NCBI GenBank assembly: GCA_024305405.1
Contig: JAKNDB010000110.1
Span: 434,001-498,000 of the forward strand
Reading direction: 5' to 3'
DNA: 64,000 nt
Source: Dirofilaria immitis
Taxonomy: Eukaryota > Nematoda > Chromadorea > Rhabditida > Onchocercidae
The notes under the pieces were generated by a model. The model did no database searches. It was not told the origin of the DNA and saw only the letters and a program-made list of their open reading frames with translations. Positions 1 through 14,200 of this stretch are shown piece by piece. A program made the translations under genes and the position numbers. Position 1 is the stretch's first letter; each line of letters starts with the position of its first letter.

Positions 1-1046
1 GGCAATTCAGACTTTTCTCGACATTGTAGTGTCTCATGAAAGTTAAGATTTCTTGGTGATGATTAGGTCAGTCATTCCACACTAGCTTCATATAAAAGCA
101 TTTGTCACAAATAAATGAAAAGTTCTGTGATAAAGAAAAATATAAAGATTCATAAGTGGATGTGACAATCATTACATTTATCAAACTTATCACCCAGCAT
201 AAACGAATATTATACATAAGAATCATTTATTTAATTATCATCTTTGTTCTCTAATAACAATCTTATCTTCAATAATAAAACACTGTAATCTAATTGACAT
301 GTTGTAAATATTTCCGATATGACAACAAAACTTATGTGCACTGTTTAAATATTTAGATTGCTTGTGAATTTGTAATAACTTCACTATAAAGCAATTGTTA
401 TCCACTAAAAGAAGTTTTTTTTCTTTTTAAGCTTCGTTGATTCGGTTGTCCAATCCATCAGATTATGCTATTCATCTCAGTTTCATTCTCAGGTCAGTCA
501 TAAACATATCAAGGGTCATACTGGGTATCTTTTCATGTTACTATCATCATTCATTTGCCTCATCGAAATCCTAATCGTTAACTTTGTTGTCGTGTTAGTA
601 AAACTTACCATGTTAAAGATTTAACTATCCAAGTTTGAGACAGGTGTTTTTGAGACATATGTTTTTTTCATCCTTTTTTTCTTTTTTTCGGCAAACTCAA
701 GTGGAAAGAAATTTGCAACTCTCGTATCTCGTTGCAACGCAAGAAAAAAAAGAACTCCTATTCGAAAATCCGAATTTAGCTTGTAATATAAAGTATTAAG
801 AAAAGAATATCGTTTCAATAAATTAATTGATTTATAATCTTGGCTATAAGAATTGTAATTCGGTTACAAGGAGCAGTCATTTATAGATTAATTGTCATTG
901 TCTTTATTTCTCCAAAAATTTCTTACAATCATTTCTCACACCTATCACTTCATTATCCACAGTAAGATAAAGATCAAATAGTTTCCATTATTATAACCAT
1001 TTCAAAAAGAACTGCAAAATTATCATCGCTTATTTAAATCTATGCT
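1..1046. other. AT-rich stretch without a recognisable gene
   Basis: All six frames are broken by frequent stops. A 65-residue minus-strand frame at 621-818 is Lys/Phe-rich low-complexity sequence with no splice context. I see no gene, RNA or repeat family here. Confidence 0.5.
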
Positions 1047-1484
1047 ATGTTCAGAGTTTTTGTTTTAGTCAATCATACATTGAATATTCGTTGTATCGCC
1101 CAATTAAGGGAATATATATATATATGGCAACTTTTAACAAGAGTCATGCTTCGCTTTTTATGCAATTTGGATCATCTCGCATTTTTACTTGTTACTTCTT
1201 TCTTCGCTGATATTGAATTTCATTGTTTTTATTCCAATTTGGATCAAGCGTCGTTTAATTATCCAAGTCTGCACGCACCACCAACCAAAGAAAACCTAAC
1301 CCTAAGTGACACAAACCCTGATGTTACATCCACATCAAAGACTCATACTATGACTTATAACAACGACTTCACCCACTTCAAGTCCTATCAGACCAAACCT
1401 CGTAAACTCAACAATACTTCCACAACAACTCCGCTATATTATTATCATGAGGATTTTTCTGAAGAAAAGTTATATTTAATGTAA
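1047..1484 (+). CDS. Candidate Thr/Ser/Asn-rich exon or small gene, unrecognised
   Basis: An open frame of 145 codons ends in TAA. The first half is hydrophobic and looks like AT-rich noise. The second half, from about 1255 onward, is hydrophilic and rich in Thr, Ser, Asn, Pro and Tyr. Its coding strand is rich in A and C, unlike the surrounding A/T sequence. I do not recognise a family. The C-terminal half may be a terminal exon of an unknown protein, or simply a compositionally biased stretch that happens to lack stops. No convincing start context or partner exon was found. Confidence 0.2.
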   Translation: MFRVFVLVNHTLNIRCIAQLREYIYIWQLLTRVMLRFLCNLDHLAFLLVTSFFADIEFHCFYSNLDQASFNYPSLHAPPTKENLTLSDTNPDVTSTSKTHTMTYNNDFTHFKSYQTKPRKLNNTSTTTPLYYYHEDFSEEKLYLM

Positions 1485-4342
1485 TAAATATTCAATTATT
1501 TTGGATAGTAATCTTTGTCAGACAGCGACGTTCTAGTTGGTCCGATTGTAGTTAGTTACATTGGCACAGTTAAAAATTTTCCGAAGAATGGAAACAATTT
1601 GGCTAGGTTTTATATGGATTACGTCTAATATTTGGATGCATGATTTTGAACTCGAATCCAATATAAGTTCTAGCACACTTTGTTATGGAATTTATTGGTC
1701 GAAAGATTTTGAGCAGTCCGAAAATGAGATTTCTAAAGTTCCCAGAATCTGAACAAGCTTCAAAATATCTTAATGCTGAGGATGTTTCAGAAATGAATCA
1801 GAACAAGGTTGGTTATCACTAAAGAAAAAAATGTTACGAAAGTACGAAATATTTTCGCCATTCTCTTAAAAATTGCATCATGTTTTCCCCTTTAGCATTT
1901 ATTCAAAAATTCATAAAGAGATATTCCGCTCCTAGAATCCAATTCTTCCGATTCGCAGCTAGTTTATGATTGTAGGAACAATTTGTCTTATTGCTAGTTG
2001 TCATAAGGAATCGGTTAGAGAATATTTATTCAATAGTTGGATAGTAGAGCAAAATTCAGTAATGTGATACAGAGAATAAAATAAAAATGGTTATGTAAAA
2101 TATGGCAAGGAAGATAAATAATTTTGATAAAAGGAAATCCTGTAGAACTAATCTTAAGAATAAATATACATATTTCCCATAGTGGGTTGGTCTTACAACA
2201 TTATTACGTAAATTACGTGAGAAGTGACAGAATTAGTACTTTATCCAGGAGGAAATTGCATAGGAATTATTTTATCAGGAGCAGCATTCTCAAAATGATA
2301 TGAGATTTGAAAGCTTTCTTACTATTATGTGTGAGATTTGTAAATAAGTTAGATTAGCTGACAGATGTGAGATATTTTCTTCTTTTTGTATAAGGAAGGA
2401 ATATATCCTTTGTACAATCTAAATAATGAACAACTGATTCATTACTGTATAAGGTAATGTGTTATTCCGGAAGTGATTTTTCTTATAATGAATTCTTTAA
2501 CTGTTTACCTTGTCACTATATCCTTCGGTTCTTTCCGACAAATGATTACATATTTATAATTCTAATATTTGTCCTCAAGTCTTTAATTCTAGCAAAACCA
2601 AGTTTTTTTCCATTTATCATGACAAAAGCATACCTTCAAATTTGTTCAAGCAGGTTATATAACTGGACATTTGTGGCGTAGAATTTACGGTAATATCTAT
2701 TAATTTGATCTATGTTGATTTTTGTACGTAAGCGCAGTAAGATCAATTGCTGGAAATTTTATGTTGTTTTTGATGCGTCTTCCACCTTACTAACGAGTCG
2801 GCGTTCCTTCAGTTCCACAATAAAAATTTTGTTGGCTGAATTTTTCTCGTTTGTAGGACAGAATTAACACTTTATTTTCCTCCAAGTTGACGACATTTAC
2901 CAATCATTGCATTGAATTTGCTCTTAATTCTTCCTTAATTGGGATAAACTGGGAAGAAATAATGCTTAAGACCATTGCCAAGCAAAAAGACTTCAAATCA
3001 ATGATATAATATTTGTCGCTCCTAAGTTTGAGAGTTTTCAAAACTTTAACAAAAATGCAATATTTTCAAATTTTCTCTTTATTGTCTTCTCACGACAGAA
3101 ATCATTCAGAACTTCGATATTTGAAAATTTTCAGCATATCATTTAGGATCTTAAAATTTGTTTACAGTTTCCAGTAATCACTTTTTGCGAACCGAACAAC
3201 TTTTACATATAAATTAATAGAGACAAATTGGTAAATGACCACTTCCTGCTTGCACTTTGTGTCGAAATCGATGTAGATACAAGAATTCAAAAATTAATCA
3301 ATTCCTTTACTTGCAAATTTATATAAAGATCCCTAATATATGTCTGAAGAACTGTATTCATTAAGCAACTTCGCGGGCAATTAAAAACGATTCGATTAAT
3401 CGGATATTGGCATTTTTCAATCAGTCTGGTCACGGAAAATAGAAATTTTTACGTTACAATGTGATCTTTCATGAATTCTCTACTCTCATTTATTGATTTA
3501 ACGAGGAGCTATTGTTTCTTCGAGTCTTACATTGCAACAAACTAAAATACAAGTGAGGTCTATATTTCAGAATATTTTGCTTCTTGCTAAACAGAAGCCA
3601 ATTTCATTAAGCAATGATCTGATAAACAAAAAGAATAGATAGTTTTTTTGAATTTATACAATATATGTTTTTTTGAATTTAAAATCATAACTAAAAATTG
3701 TTCATATTTTGCGTAAAAAATTGAAAAAATGAAAGGAATTTTAGTTGCTGAAATCTATAGTTTACAACATTTGTCATATAGATTTTTAAAATTTTTTTGG
3801 CTTTTTAGTTTTAGGTACTTGTACGGCTTTTAGTTTTAAACTGTGATAACAAGTGTGAATATTGAATTTTGATTTCTTTTAGATATTTAAATATCAACAT
3901 CCTTTGCAATGTTCGCAATACTTACATCGGGTGTAATGCTACGTATTTCGGCAGTCTCATAAATTCTTCATTCGTTATGATCAAATAAAGAAATTTCAGC
4001 ACACGAAAAGAAATTACAAATCAAAATATTAGCTAAACAACGCATTTCGAAGACTGAATAAATCTTTAAAATTTTGTGATTTTAATAAGACATTTAAGTG
4101 ATATAAATAAGATTAAAATGAGACACTGATGAGAGGGTAATGTTTTTAAAACATGCTGACATGAAGAAGAGAGAAATGCTTTACACCATTTGCATACCAA
4201 TTTGACACAACCAATGGAACATTCGTGTCATTAACAGTATCACTTCCGTATTAAAGGGGCTCCAACGTTTCAGAATGGTCGTCATATCCAAAATGTTCCT
4301 CCACTCGATATACCCTTGTCTGTGTGTTCTATCTATGCATGC
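1485..4342. other. Intergenic, no supported gene
   Basis: AT-rich sequence with short frames only (1561-1752 and 2457-2681, both below 75 codons, biased to Phe/Ile/Leu and without splice signals). I see nothing in it that I can support as functional. Confidence 0.45.
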
Positions 4343-4424
4343 ATGTGTGTGTGTGTGTGTATGTGTATGTGTGTATGTGTATGTGTGTATGTGTATGTGT
4401 GTATGTGTGTGTGTGTGTGTGTGT
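4343..4424. repeat. TG/ATGTG microsatellite
   Basis: About 80 bp of imperfect TG repeat interspersed with ATGTG units. It sits 0.9 kb upstream of the trehalose-6-phosphate synthase start. The Cys/Val/Met frame crossing it is a by-product of the repeat. Confidence 0.95.
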
Positions 4425-4499
4425 ACTTACTTTTTTATTCGATAACAAAACAGTCGCAGCCCTCAAAAATAATCTCTGATTCCTGTTCGGAGAAGTTTT

Positions 4500-4740
4500 T
4501 TTCTATTTGCTGATGAGTTCGTTGACCTATACAGAACCCCTTGTCTTCTTTTTCTCTCTTCATGGATAATGGCTTCTTGGCTTTTCTCTATAACCCTCAC
4601 TACAACTTATTTCTTTCTCAACGTTCATTTTCAGCGATATTTTTTCTCTAGTTATTGAGGGAATCATTCTTTCTATCTTTCTCCCTGCATCATCTCTTTG
4701 CTCTTTTTCCACCTCCTCTCCCATTATGTATATTCAAATA
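4500..4740. other. Pyrimidine-rich, strand-asymmetric tract upstream of TPS
   Basis: The plus strand here is strongly C/T-rich (many TCTTTC and CTCCC runs, few purine runs). It lies 550-800 bp before the TPS start codon. It could be promoter-proximal sequence of TPS or a neutral compositional island. No TATA box or known element can be asserted. Confidence 0.4.
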
Positions 4741-4947
4741 GTTTGTTTGATTCACGTCGACCAGAAAAATATATATATATAAAGTGAGGTAGGATTAAGG
4801 GGACGTCCTTTTGAATTTTTAATTGTCCGGGGTGCTGTTGATCGAACAGAAACCAGAGTGCTAAGGTTGGTAAGTTGGGTCAGATCACCCCATTGATATC
4901 ATTCTACGAGATGTAAAGACTCGTGCTACTTTTATTGGTGCCACTCT

Positions 4948-5022
4948 TCTGCTGCTGTTATTGATGCTGTTGCTGCAACTGCTGCTGATCTTGATGCTGT
5001 TGCTGCTGATCTTGCTGCTGAT
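4948..5022 (+). repeat. Imperfect CTG-like trinucleotide repeat
   Basis: Repeated CTG, TTG, GTT and GAT triplets run for about 75 bp. In one plus-strand frame they give a Leu-rich peptide (frame 4961-5221), which looks like repeat translation rather than a signal peptide. The repeat ends about 275 bp before the TPS start codon. Confidence 0.8.
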
Positions 5023-5280
5023 AATGACGGCACACCGCAACTGGTGTCATCTTACTATCACTTCACATGCTAATGTGTCTTCTTTCGTTCTTCTACTCAT
5101 TGTACGCTGTCATTATGTCAGTATGCTGAATGCGTACTTTCTGATAGTATCTTCAACTGCAAGGCCAATTACTGGATCATTGCTGAAAACTTCTTTGGTT
5201 TCGATTAAACTCGGTGAATAATTGGAATTGTGTCGCAATATTCGAAAACTTTGTTACTTGATGCCTCTAGAATTTAGAAA

Positions 5281-5297
5281 TTCTTTTTCTAGGCGAT
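5281..5297 (+). promoter_or_regulatory. Probable splice acceptor (trans-splice site) before the TPS start codon
   Basis: A pyrimidine run ending in CTAG (AG at 5291-5292) is followed after five bases by the ATG at 5298. This spacing is typical of spliced-leader addition sites on nematode mRNAs. It could also be the 3' end of a cis intron in the 5' UTR. No sign distinguishes the two. Confidence 0.5.
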
Positions 5298-8200
5298 ATG
5301 GATCAGAGTAGCTGGCATTTAGTAAATGATAGACCATTAGTGGCGAAAGATGTACATAAGGACGGCATACCAATCGACATTCCAGGCAAAGCATTTTTAA
5401 TGAATACAGTGGATGAGTCAGTGACCGATAGGGCACTGCATTCCAGTGTGTCAAGATCTGAAATACTTTCTGAAAATCTTGTTAATTTGGAGAATAAAAT
5501 GAACGTGGTAGGTCACGAGAATAATGCCTGTGCTTCATGTACATCTCCGAATGACGTTGATAGGTAACTTCCTTTCTCACTTTTTCACAAGTACTTAAAT
5601 AACAGAAAAGCATATTTATCGTCTTTTTCCTATTAGAAATAATTAAGTAATTGGAATGGTTTAATATAATTTTTGTAATTTAAAAAAATCTCTAAACCTA
5701 ATATCTTTTGTTGCTTGCCGCATGCAGATTATTAAACGGATGTCGAAAGTGGCACATAAATGGTGATATACTATTGCTTTCTTAATTCATCAACAGTTAG
5801 TGTGCACTCAACTTTGAATTCGACTCATCTCGAAATATTAAACCGAATCTGATGCAGAGTTTTTTCAAAACGTGTTTAGCATCGAACTGAAGTTTCTGCA
5901 CATACCTCTATTCAGTTACATTTCCCCTTTGTATTTGTAGTCTAGATTTGATATATGAAACCATGGATTTTATACATTATCTCAATTCGGCACAAAGAAA
6001 TGGTTAAAGATAAATATCTTATATATTTGTAAAATTAACTGTGTAGTTTTTCAAAGATTGAAATTGCAGCAACAGTCAGGAAGTTAACAATCATATTCGA
6101 TCAGAAAATAATAGCAACGAAATGCGAATCAATTTGATAACGAAAACGTTATCTACTGGACAAGTTGTCAACCTGATGTCAGAATTAAATAAGCATGAAA
6201 ATTGTACATTTTTCGGAGTAGATAGTGAGGAACAGGACAACCAATCGATTAGCCAAGTACTGGCCGACCGTCCGTTTCAACGGTCTGCTCAAATTCTCAA
6301 AAATGACACGGATTGTATCGAAAGAGTTCGGCGAGTAGGTTTTTGTTTTAAACGCTCTTGTATGATACTTCGGTCCTTGTTTTATCGTCAAAAAATACTA
6401 GGAAGAGGAAGGACAGAATAGCCTTAAATCTAATAGTATCTTGCACAGTGTTTACCTCGCATTTCAGTGAATGTTAAAACATTTGGGTATGCAAATTTGT
6501 TATGCATACCTCTGCTTTTTATGGTGTATGATAATGTTTTATTAAATTTTGATCGTAGCAAACGTTGAAGCTCTGTTTTGTTTGTGAAACTGAATATTTA
6601 AAATTACAGATCTGGCGGTTATGATGGGAACCGATTTAATTTTAACTGAATTTCTTCATAAAACATATTTTGACAAATAACCGATTAATATATCTTCTTT
6701 GTCATCTTTGCTTTTCTTCTTTGTTTTAAAGATTGTTCTTTATTCCAAAAATTTTTTAGGAAATGACGAAGGTTATGGTAAAGATGGACGAAACTATTCC
6801 GAATGCCGGTGCAGTCGATGATTTCCTTCGTGAATGTTCCGTAATCTTGAGGAATCGATGGCGAGCTCGTGACAAGTTTTCTGAAATTGCATTTCAGGTT
6901 CTGAGAGATGTTGAATTTTTGAAGTTTTTGGAGTTATGAAAAGTCTGCTTTTGAAAAGCGAGCTTTAATAACTGACTATATCTCCAGCTATTCGGATTAT
7001 AATGTCTTTAATTTTATTAAATTTATGAAAAGGAATATATTTTAGGGCTTACTTTTGGTGCTCGAATTTTGCTTAGCTTATACGAAATCATATGATCCTA
7101 TGTTTGATTATTTTTATCGAGTTTGGGCTACAATTCAGTCGCATTCTGGCGTCTTGCCGTTCCCTTGATATATGACTCAGATCTGTCGGCTGGTACCCAT
7201 TATCGTGATGCCTTGTTGTTCGCCCTGGCACTATACGATGTCAACAACAGTAAAAGCCGTTTACGGTTATAATTGGCTTATTTAAATTTTTCACTGAGAG
7301 GAGTCTCCTCTGTCACACTATGTTCTGCCACTGTTAGCGTAAGGTTCCTAAAATATATCGGTTTAATACTCTAACTTCTAACTAAATGTGTTTCCCATAT
7401 TTTTAGGGAATTGTATGCAGCTGTTCCTGGAGTTCGGCAGAGTATGCTTGGAATCCATGCGAAACGTTTCGGCGAAAAATATCGCCATTTACAGGTAACA
7501 TATATTGTTATTTTAATTATTCCCGAAAAACGGCTTTTACTTTTATGTTTTTCGTTTCCTCTTTAAATTCATGTCTTAACAAAATAATAGATGATGCGAA
7601 GTCGGGCAAGTTCGCGAAGGTCTAGCATTCAAGGATCCATTGAAAATTTGAATTTATCAGAACTTGAATTTGATGAACTAACTGAAAACGATGCACACGC
7701 AGGAGGTGGATTGACCGATATTTCTCACCACAAGGTTCTTTGTTCATATATTTGTTTGCGAAAGTTTTTTTTCCAGAAATTTTTTGCGATTAGCATAACA
7801 AAGACTGCAAATAAATTTTTAAACTCCAATCATTTATTTATTTTTTTTTTGTACACGTGAAGAATTTTCTACAATGTGAATTGTAAAGGGAAAACTGTGG
7901 CTTAAAATTGAATAAGATGTTCACTGATTGCATTTGCTTGTAGTCTTGTCTGATAAAACTCTTGATAAACTCTACAAAGAATGGTTATTTGTCGTAAAAG
8001 AATAAAAATTTACAGGAAATATTCGGAAATTAAACATATCGAAACGAAGAAAAGCATATAAAAGTATAGGGAATTACTTTGTCTTAGTTTTTCTACTAAT
8101 TCTTTAATATTTTGTATTAGTTGCAAATCATGCTATTAAAAAATTGCTTGCTTTCCTTTGGGAATTTGATGTTTCTGCAGAAATATGCGCTGAAAGAAAA

Positions 8201-11200
8201 TTATTATTGAATTGTAATTCTGAAATATTGACGCATTTGTTTTAAATGACAATTCGTTTTGGTTTTGATATATAAATAATGGTAGTTTAGGCAAATAATT
8301 TTACATTGATGAGGTGAAAATAGCGTTACATTGTTGAAATCAAAAACGATTTATTTACATTCAAAAAATATCGCCATTTACAGGTAACATATATTGCTAT
8401 TTTAATTATTTCCGGGAAACGACTTTTACTATTATATTTTTTCGTTTCGTCTTTGAATTCATGTCATAACAAAATAATAGATGATGCGAAGTCGAGCAAG
8501 TTCGCGAAGGTCTAGCATTCAAGGATCCATTGAAAATTTGAATTTATCAGAACTTGAATTTGATGAGCAGTGATTTCAGAAATTTGTATTTCAAGGTTTA
8601 TTAATCTTGATAGCAACTAGTCAAAAATAATAATATTAAACCTGGCCGCAGTGCAATTCACAGGTGATTGATCTCATAATTTAGATTTAAATGAAAAATT
8701 CAGGAAGGTGTTATGCAGTGGTTTTTACAGCAGCGTGTAATCAATGTTTCGAATGCTCCACCGGTATCAATAAAACGTAAACTGAGTGGTAGCTGGGAAA
8801 TTCAACAAGGAAGTGGTGGATTGGTAGCCTGTGTTGATCCAGTGATGAGTATCGATAAGGAAAATATATGGCTTGCGAATATTGGAATGAATTTGAACAG
8901 GGCTGCTAGGCGACTCTCCGAAGATCATGTACTGTTCTTTGCTATTTTGCAGTAGATCACAGAGTATTACTATTTTAATCATGGTTTGACCATCCTAATT
9001 TTCAGACACCGCCTTCTACTAATTCACTGGGGTTGCCACTTCTGCGACAGGCCAATGCCGGAGAAATTTTCCATGTTTTGGGTGACGACCCGAAACCGAA
9101 TACATTAACAGAGAATGAACGGGACGTAGAGTAAGTAACATTTTTATAAATCCAAAAATGTAAAGTAATTAGTAGGTAATAGTTACTCATGATCTTGTTG
9201 GTAGAATTAGGGTTAAGAGAATATTTTAGGAAATCAAAGCTGGAAAGAATAAGAAACCACAACTTAAACAAAGAAAGAAAATAGAAAACGATACGTTTAG
9301 GTTGAAAGCGATGAAGTAAAATAGGAAAATCTAAATGCAAAGTAAAGTGAAGACTTATTAATTTTTAAGAATTTTGCACACTAAAAATATACATCAACCG
9401 CAACGTGTTTAATTCAGACGCGAGATGTCATTATTGTCGGTTTTGCATGATTACAATAAATCGAATTATCAACTCAATCCAGTAATTGTAAATCAAGAAG
9501 ATTACAATACATACTATGGCGGCATCAGCAATGGTTTGCTCTGGCCTGTATTGCACAATTTGCCAGAATATATTGTTAAAGATTACGATGATGAACAGGT
9601 TTGGATGCAGTTGTTTTTCAGGTCATTACTTCTAGACATCATCAAAATTTTTTTCATCTTTTCATTGAAAATGTTCTCTCTGTTTTTAAATGTTTTTCTA
9701 AGTATTTATAAATTTTTCGAATTTTCTCAACTCTACAGATTCTTCGAGAACATTGGTGTGCTTATGTTAGAGTTAATTATCAATTTGGAATTAATGCTGT
9801 GCGGAATAGCCGACCGCAGGATTTCATTTGGATCCACGATTATCATTTAATGCTTACAGGGCAGATGATGAGAAGCTTAGACAGTAATCTAGAGGTGGGT
9901 AATATGTTAGATTATGAATCATAATTTTATTAAGTTTGATTTGGTAGTATATGTGGTTAATTTTTAAACATTTGTGACTCATTTAGGTCGGATTTTTCTG
10001 CATATCCCGTTCCAACCTCCAGACAACTGGATGACGAAATATCGTATCGTTGCAGAACCAATAATGCGAGCCTTACTTCGATTCACAAAAGTCAGTTAAC
10101 TGAACACACTTTGTGCATTGGAATCGTATAAAAGCTGGAAAATATCAAGCGAGTTACCATTTATGATATTCGTTCCGCTTTTTCCATCTATGCACATTGT
10201 AGTTCTCGAATATTTTTGAAGTAACTAAGAAATTTTTATTTCTTTAATGCAGTGCAGTGAACGTTTAAAAAGTCTGTTTGGATGATATGTAGAAGACTTT
10301 ATTCACAGGTTGGTTTTCAAACACACCGCGATCGTCAAAAGTATGTAGAGCTGGTTAAAAGCATATATCGCGTGCTCGAATTCAGTATGAAAGTACAATT
10401 GATATATTCACTGTCACTCATGAAGTAATTGTCTTATCTTCTTCTGGATATAGTCATTTGACAGATTTAATTTCTTTTTATGTTTTGGTTCTTCATTAAT
10501 TTCAGTTAAAAGGCGAATACTTGTGAATCCGGATGAAAGTTTTTTTGAATGACAATCTAAAGATCATTTCGACCAATTTTTTTTAGAATTTCACTTGTTC
10601 GCTAGGTGTTTTTCCTGTATCAATAAAAACGAAGATTTCGTAAACATCGTGAAAAATCCAGCAACCACAAAACTTGCAGCCGAAATACGAAGAGAGGTCA
10701 GTTCTAATTTATCGCTTAAAGTCGTTTTTTCTTTTTTCTTTTTTTTGCGTTTAGGTTTATGTTTGATATAATTTTTTTAAGCTGCTTTCTACTGGATCTT
10801 ATAAAGGCTGCATTTTTTTCCGTGGAACGATTCGATTATACGAAAGGTATCGCTGAAAAACTTAAGGTTCGTTGTGGAAATTATGCTAAAGTATAATGAC
10901 TTTTAACATTGTAGAAAATACACCTGTTGATCGTTCGAGGTTCCCTTTTTGGTTTATTTTATGAGTGCGATTCGGAAAATTATGTTTATTTTATTTTTTT
11001 TTCAGGCTTTGATTTTCTTCTTATTTCTTTCTTGAATCCAACTTTGTGCGGATGATTTTTGTAATGATATGTCTAAAGGCTTTTTATCCGAGTAAACTGA
11101 TCTCATCCAGGCGTGGAAACGTTATTTTGAGAAATATCCAGAGCGCATTGGACTGGATCTTTTGTATCAAGTAGCGGTAAATAATCGGCGATCCGTTGAA

Positions 11201-14200
11201 TCATATCGGATCTATCAAGATAACTGTTTGAAAATCGTTGATGATGTGAATGCGGCATTCCCTTGCGAAAAGTTCCCTAATTGGAAGCCTGTAAAATTCA
11301 ATATGGATGGTATTGGATTATTTATTTAGTTGCTGATTTTATTTATTTTATTATATTATTCATTTAGTTAATTTTATTTCCTTGATTATTGCTTCTTGAA
11401 ATAACCTTTTTTTCCTTATATTTTGTAAAACTTTAATATAGGTTTACCACGAGCTAAATTGGTAGCTCATTATCTGGCAATGGATGTGGGTGTCGTGACA
11501 CCAATTAAAGATGGCATGAATCTGGTGGCAAAAGAAATGTTAATATGTAATCCTGCAGCTGCACTCATGCTTTCATCAGGAGCAGGAACTGAAGTACAGT
11601 TGGGTAATGCTGGTTTTTATGCTCAGGACAGACAATGTTACTATCGAGTCGAAGATGTCACTAATACCGAAGTCAGGCAGTTAAATAATTTTTTCCAGGA
11701 TTTCTATTTTTATGTTTTGTATTTGATGACGTGCTGAGTTATCAATTACCAACAATATCGAGATTTCCTATCTTTGAAAATATGAGATTTGGAAAATGGG
11801 AATCATTTCTCTTTTGCTGATTTATATTTTATCATTCCTGAGTATCGCATAAATTTAGATATTTGCGGATTGTTTTTACAAAGCTGCAACAGAATCTCTG
11901 GAAGAAAGGCATGATCATGGGATTCTTCTGAATCAGTATTTGATGAGTCACGATATCGATGAATGGAGTACAGCTTTCTTGGATCCCTCATGGACGCATG
12001 AAGTAATCAGACTTACTGAGGTATGTACTACCGTAACGCCTATTCATTGTGAACATACTCATAATTTTATCGATTTATTTGGTTATCATAATTTTCTATT
12101 CTTTTGCGTTAGAATGCCAGATGGATTTTTATTTTTATTTTTTGTTTAATTTAATATTTTATATCCAATGTGTTGATCTGACATTCAGGTAAAACTTTTG
12201 GCCGATTTTTATCAGCTTATGGATAAAACATGTCAGGTGCGTCGACAAATTGCTGAACGGGTTTTGAAGGGTATTGCAATTCGGGCTCATTTCTCTGTTT
12301 CACTCGAAAATGCGAAAGTAAAGTTTTTTTGTCCAGTTTTATTTCAAATACAAGGAAATACTTTTGTATTCTAATATTTTCATTATAAACATTTTGCATG
12401 CTTTTTTTATTGAGTGTTTTTTCTCTAAAAACATATTTCTTAGATTACGAATGATGGAGTAATTAATTTGCTGTAGGCATCACTTGAAAATTCATGTGTT
12501 CCTGGCACGCACACTTTGATTTTGGAGACTGCGACAGCAGGTGATGATTCTGATGAGGGTACTCAACATTTGACCGCAAAATTTGATATAACAAACGAAC
12601 TTGCTGAATTACAGAACGATCTCGAGTTCCTTAGATTTATTCAAAGCGATGAAATCAATAATGTGGAGCAGTTCGTTATGGTTAATTTTGAACTTAATTT
12701 TCAGTATTCTGTACTTGGTTGTAATCTATTCTTTTCGTATTAATATGTCTTCCTTTTCATGCTATCTATTCTTTTTGTGTTATTTTTAGACTCTTGGAAG
12801 CTACCATCCTGCTGGACAAACAGCTTTCGTTGATGAAGTTAATAAGGCATTTGCCTTATTAACAGAAGGTGATCATTTTCAGCATTTCTTTACCGACCGT
12901 GATGGTACATTGAAATCGTACTCGTGTTCTTACCCAGCTAGCATTCAGCCAGCATATTCTGCCGTCATCCAAGTATGTTGAATTTAATACTTCTTGGATA
13001 TCCAAGATAGTGTGTGTCAATTATAAACATTCTACATTAACACATTTAATGCATGCTAGTGTTTTGCAGATTGATGTAATCTTGTATTTTTTATTTTTTT
13101 TTAATTTGTCTTTTCTGAACGTTATGAATAATTGAGACACGTTCATAAGAAATAAGTTTTAGGCACAATTTGCTCGACGTTGTGCTCAGTTTTGTGCAAT
13201 TGTTACTACATCTCCTTTGATGCATATTGGTGTTTTGAATGTTAGTACAATGCCAGAAGGTTAATTCTGTTGTTTTTTTAAATAGGAATCAGGAATTCCT
13301 AAATTTTGTAACAACTATGATCATATGTCATGTTTTAAATATTTGCTTACTGTGATATTTTTCAAGGTTACTATGCATATGGTGCATCTGCTGGTCGTGA
13401 GTGGTATTTGAACCCATCGCTACAATTCAAGGATGATAGTGTTAATGATGCAGATCTGGCTTTACTAACGAATGTCTTTGAAAGAGTATGAAAAATAGTT
13501 CACATTTAAAATAGGATATCAACCAGTAAGAGCTTTATGCAATATATTCCAGTTGGAAGAATTACTTGAACAACCGGGATATCGTAACTTCACTTGGATT
13601 GGTTCCGGCCTACAAAGACATTATGGACATATTACGATCGCTCGGCAGGATGTCAACTATTCAGTTCCTAAACATCGCTCCTCTCTTTTGTTCGTTTTTG
13701 GTTTTTTTCTTTGAAAAACCGGTTATAAACTAATAAACTAATGTAATTGTCAATTAATAAATTTTCGGTTTAAACGCTCATAGAAATATTATACAAATTC
13801 ATGAGAAATCGAATTAAATGAATTTCTGTTATTCATTTTCAGATATCAAGCTGTATGTAAAATAGTAAACGAAGTAGATCCTACGGCGGCCACTTTGGCA
13901 TTACGAGAGGGTGAATTCGATTTGAAGATTTTCACGAAAGTAGCGCTGTCAGAGGTCAATAGTGCAACGGTAATTTTTGTTTTTTTTTAATCGAATCTTC
14001 ACACCGATTAACTGTGTCATACATATTTTTCGTAATCGACTATATCATACATTATGGACTACATATATATTTAGTGCAAATTGCTTTTTAAAAGAATTTT
14101 GGTATACATTCAAATATTCACGTAATAACTATTAAAAATTATTGAATCTAATTTCTCGAGGATAATTTTGACTGGAACATTCACTCTTATTAATTCGCTT

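Noticed and set aside
4316..4513. 65-codon Cys/Val frame
   Set aside because: Translation of the TG microsatellite.
4961..5221. 86-codon Leu-rich frame resembling a signal peptide upstream of TPS
   Set aside because: The Leu run comes from the CTG-like repeat, and the frame ends before the TPS start without a donor linking it.
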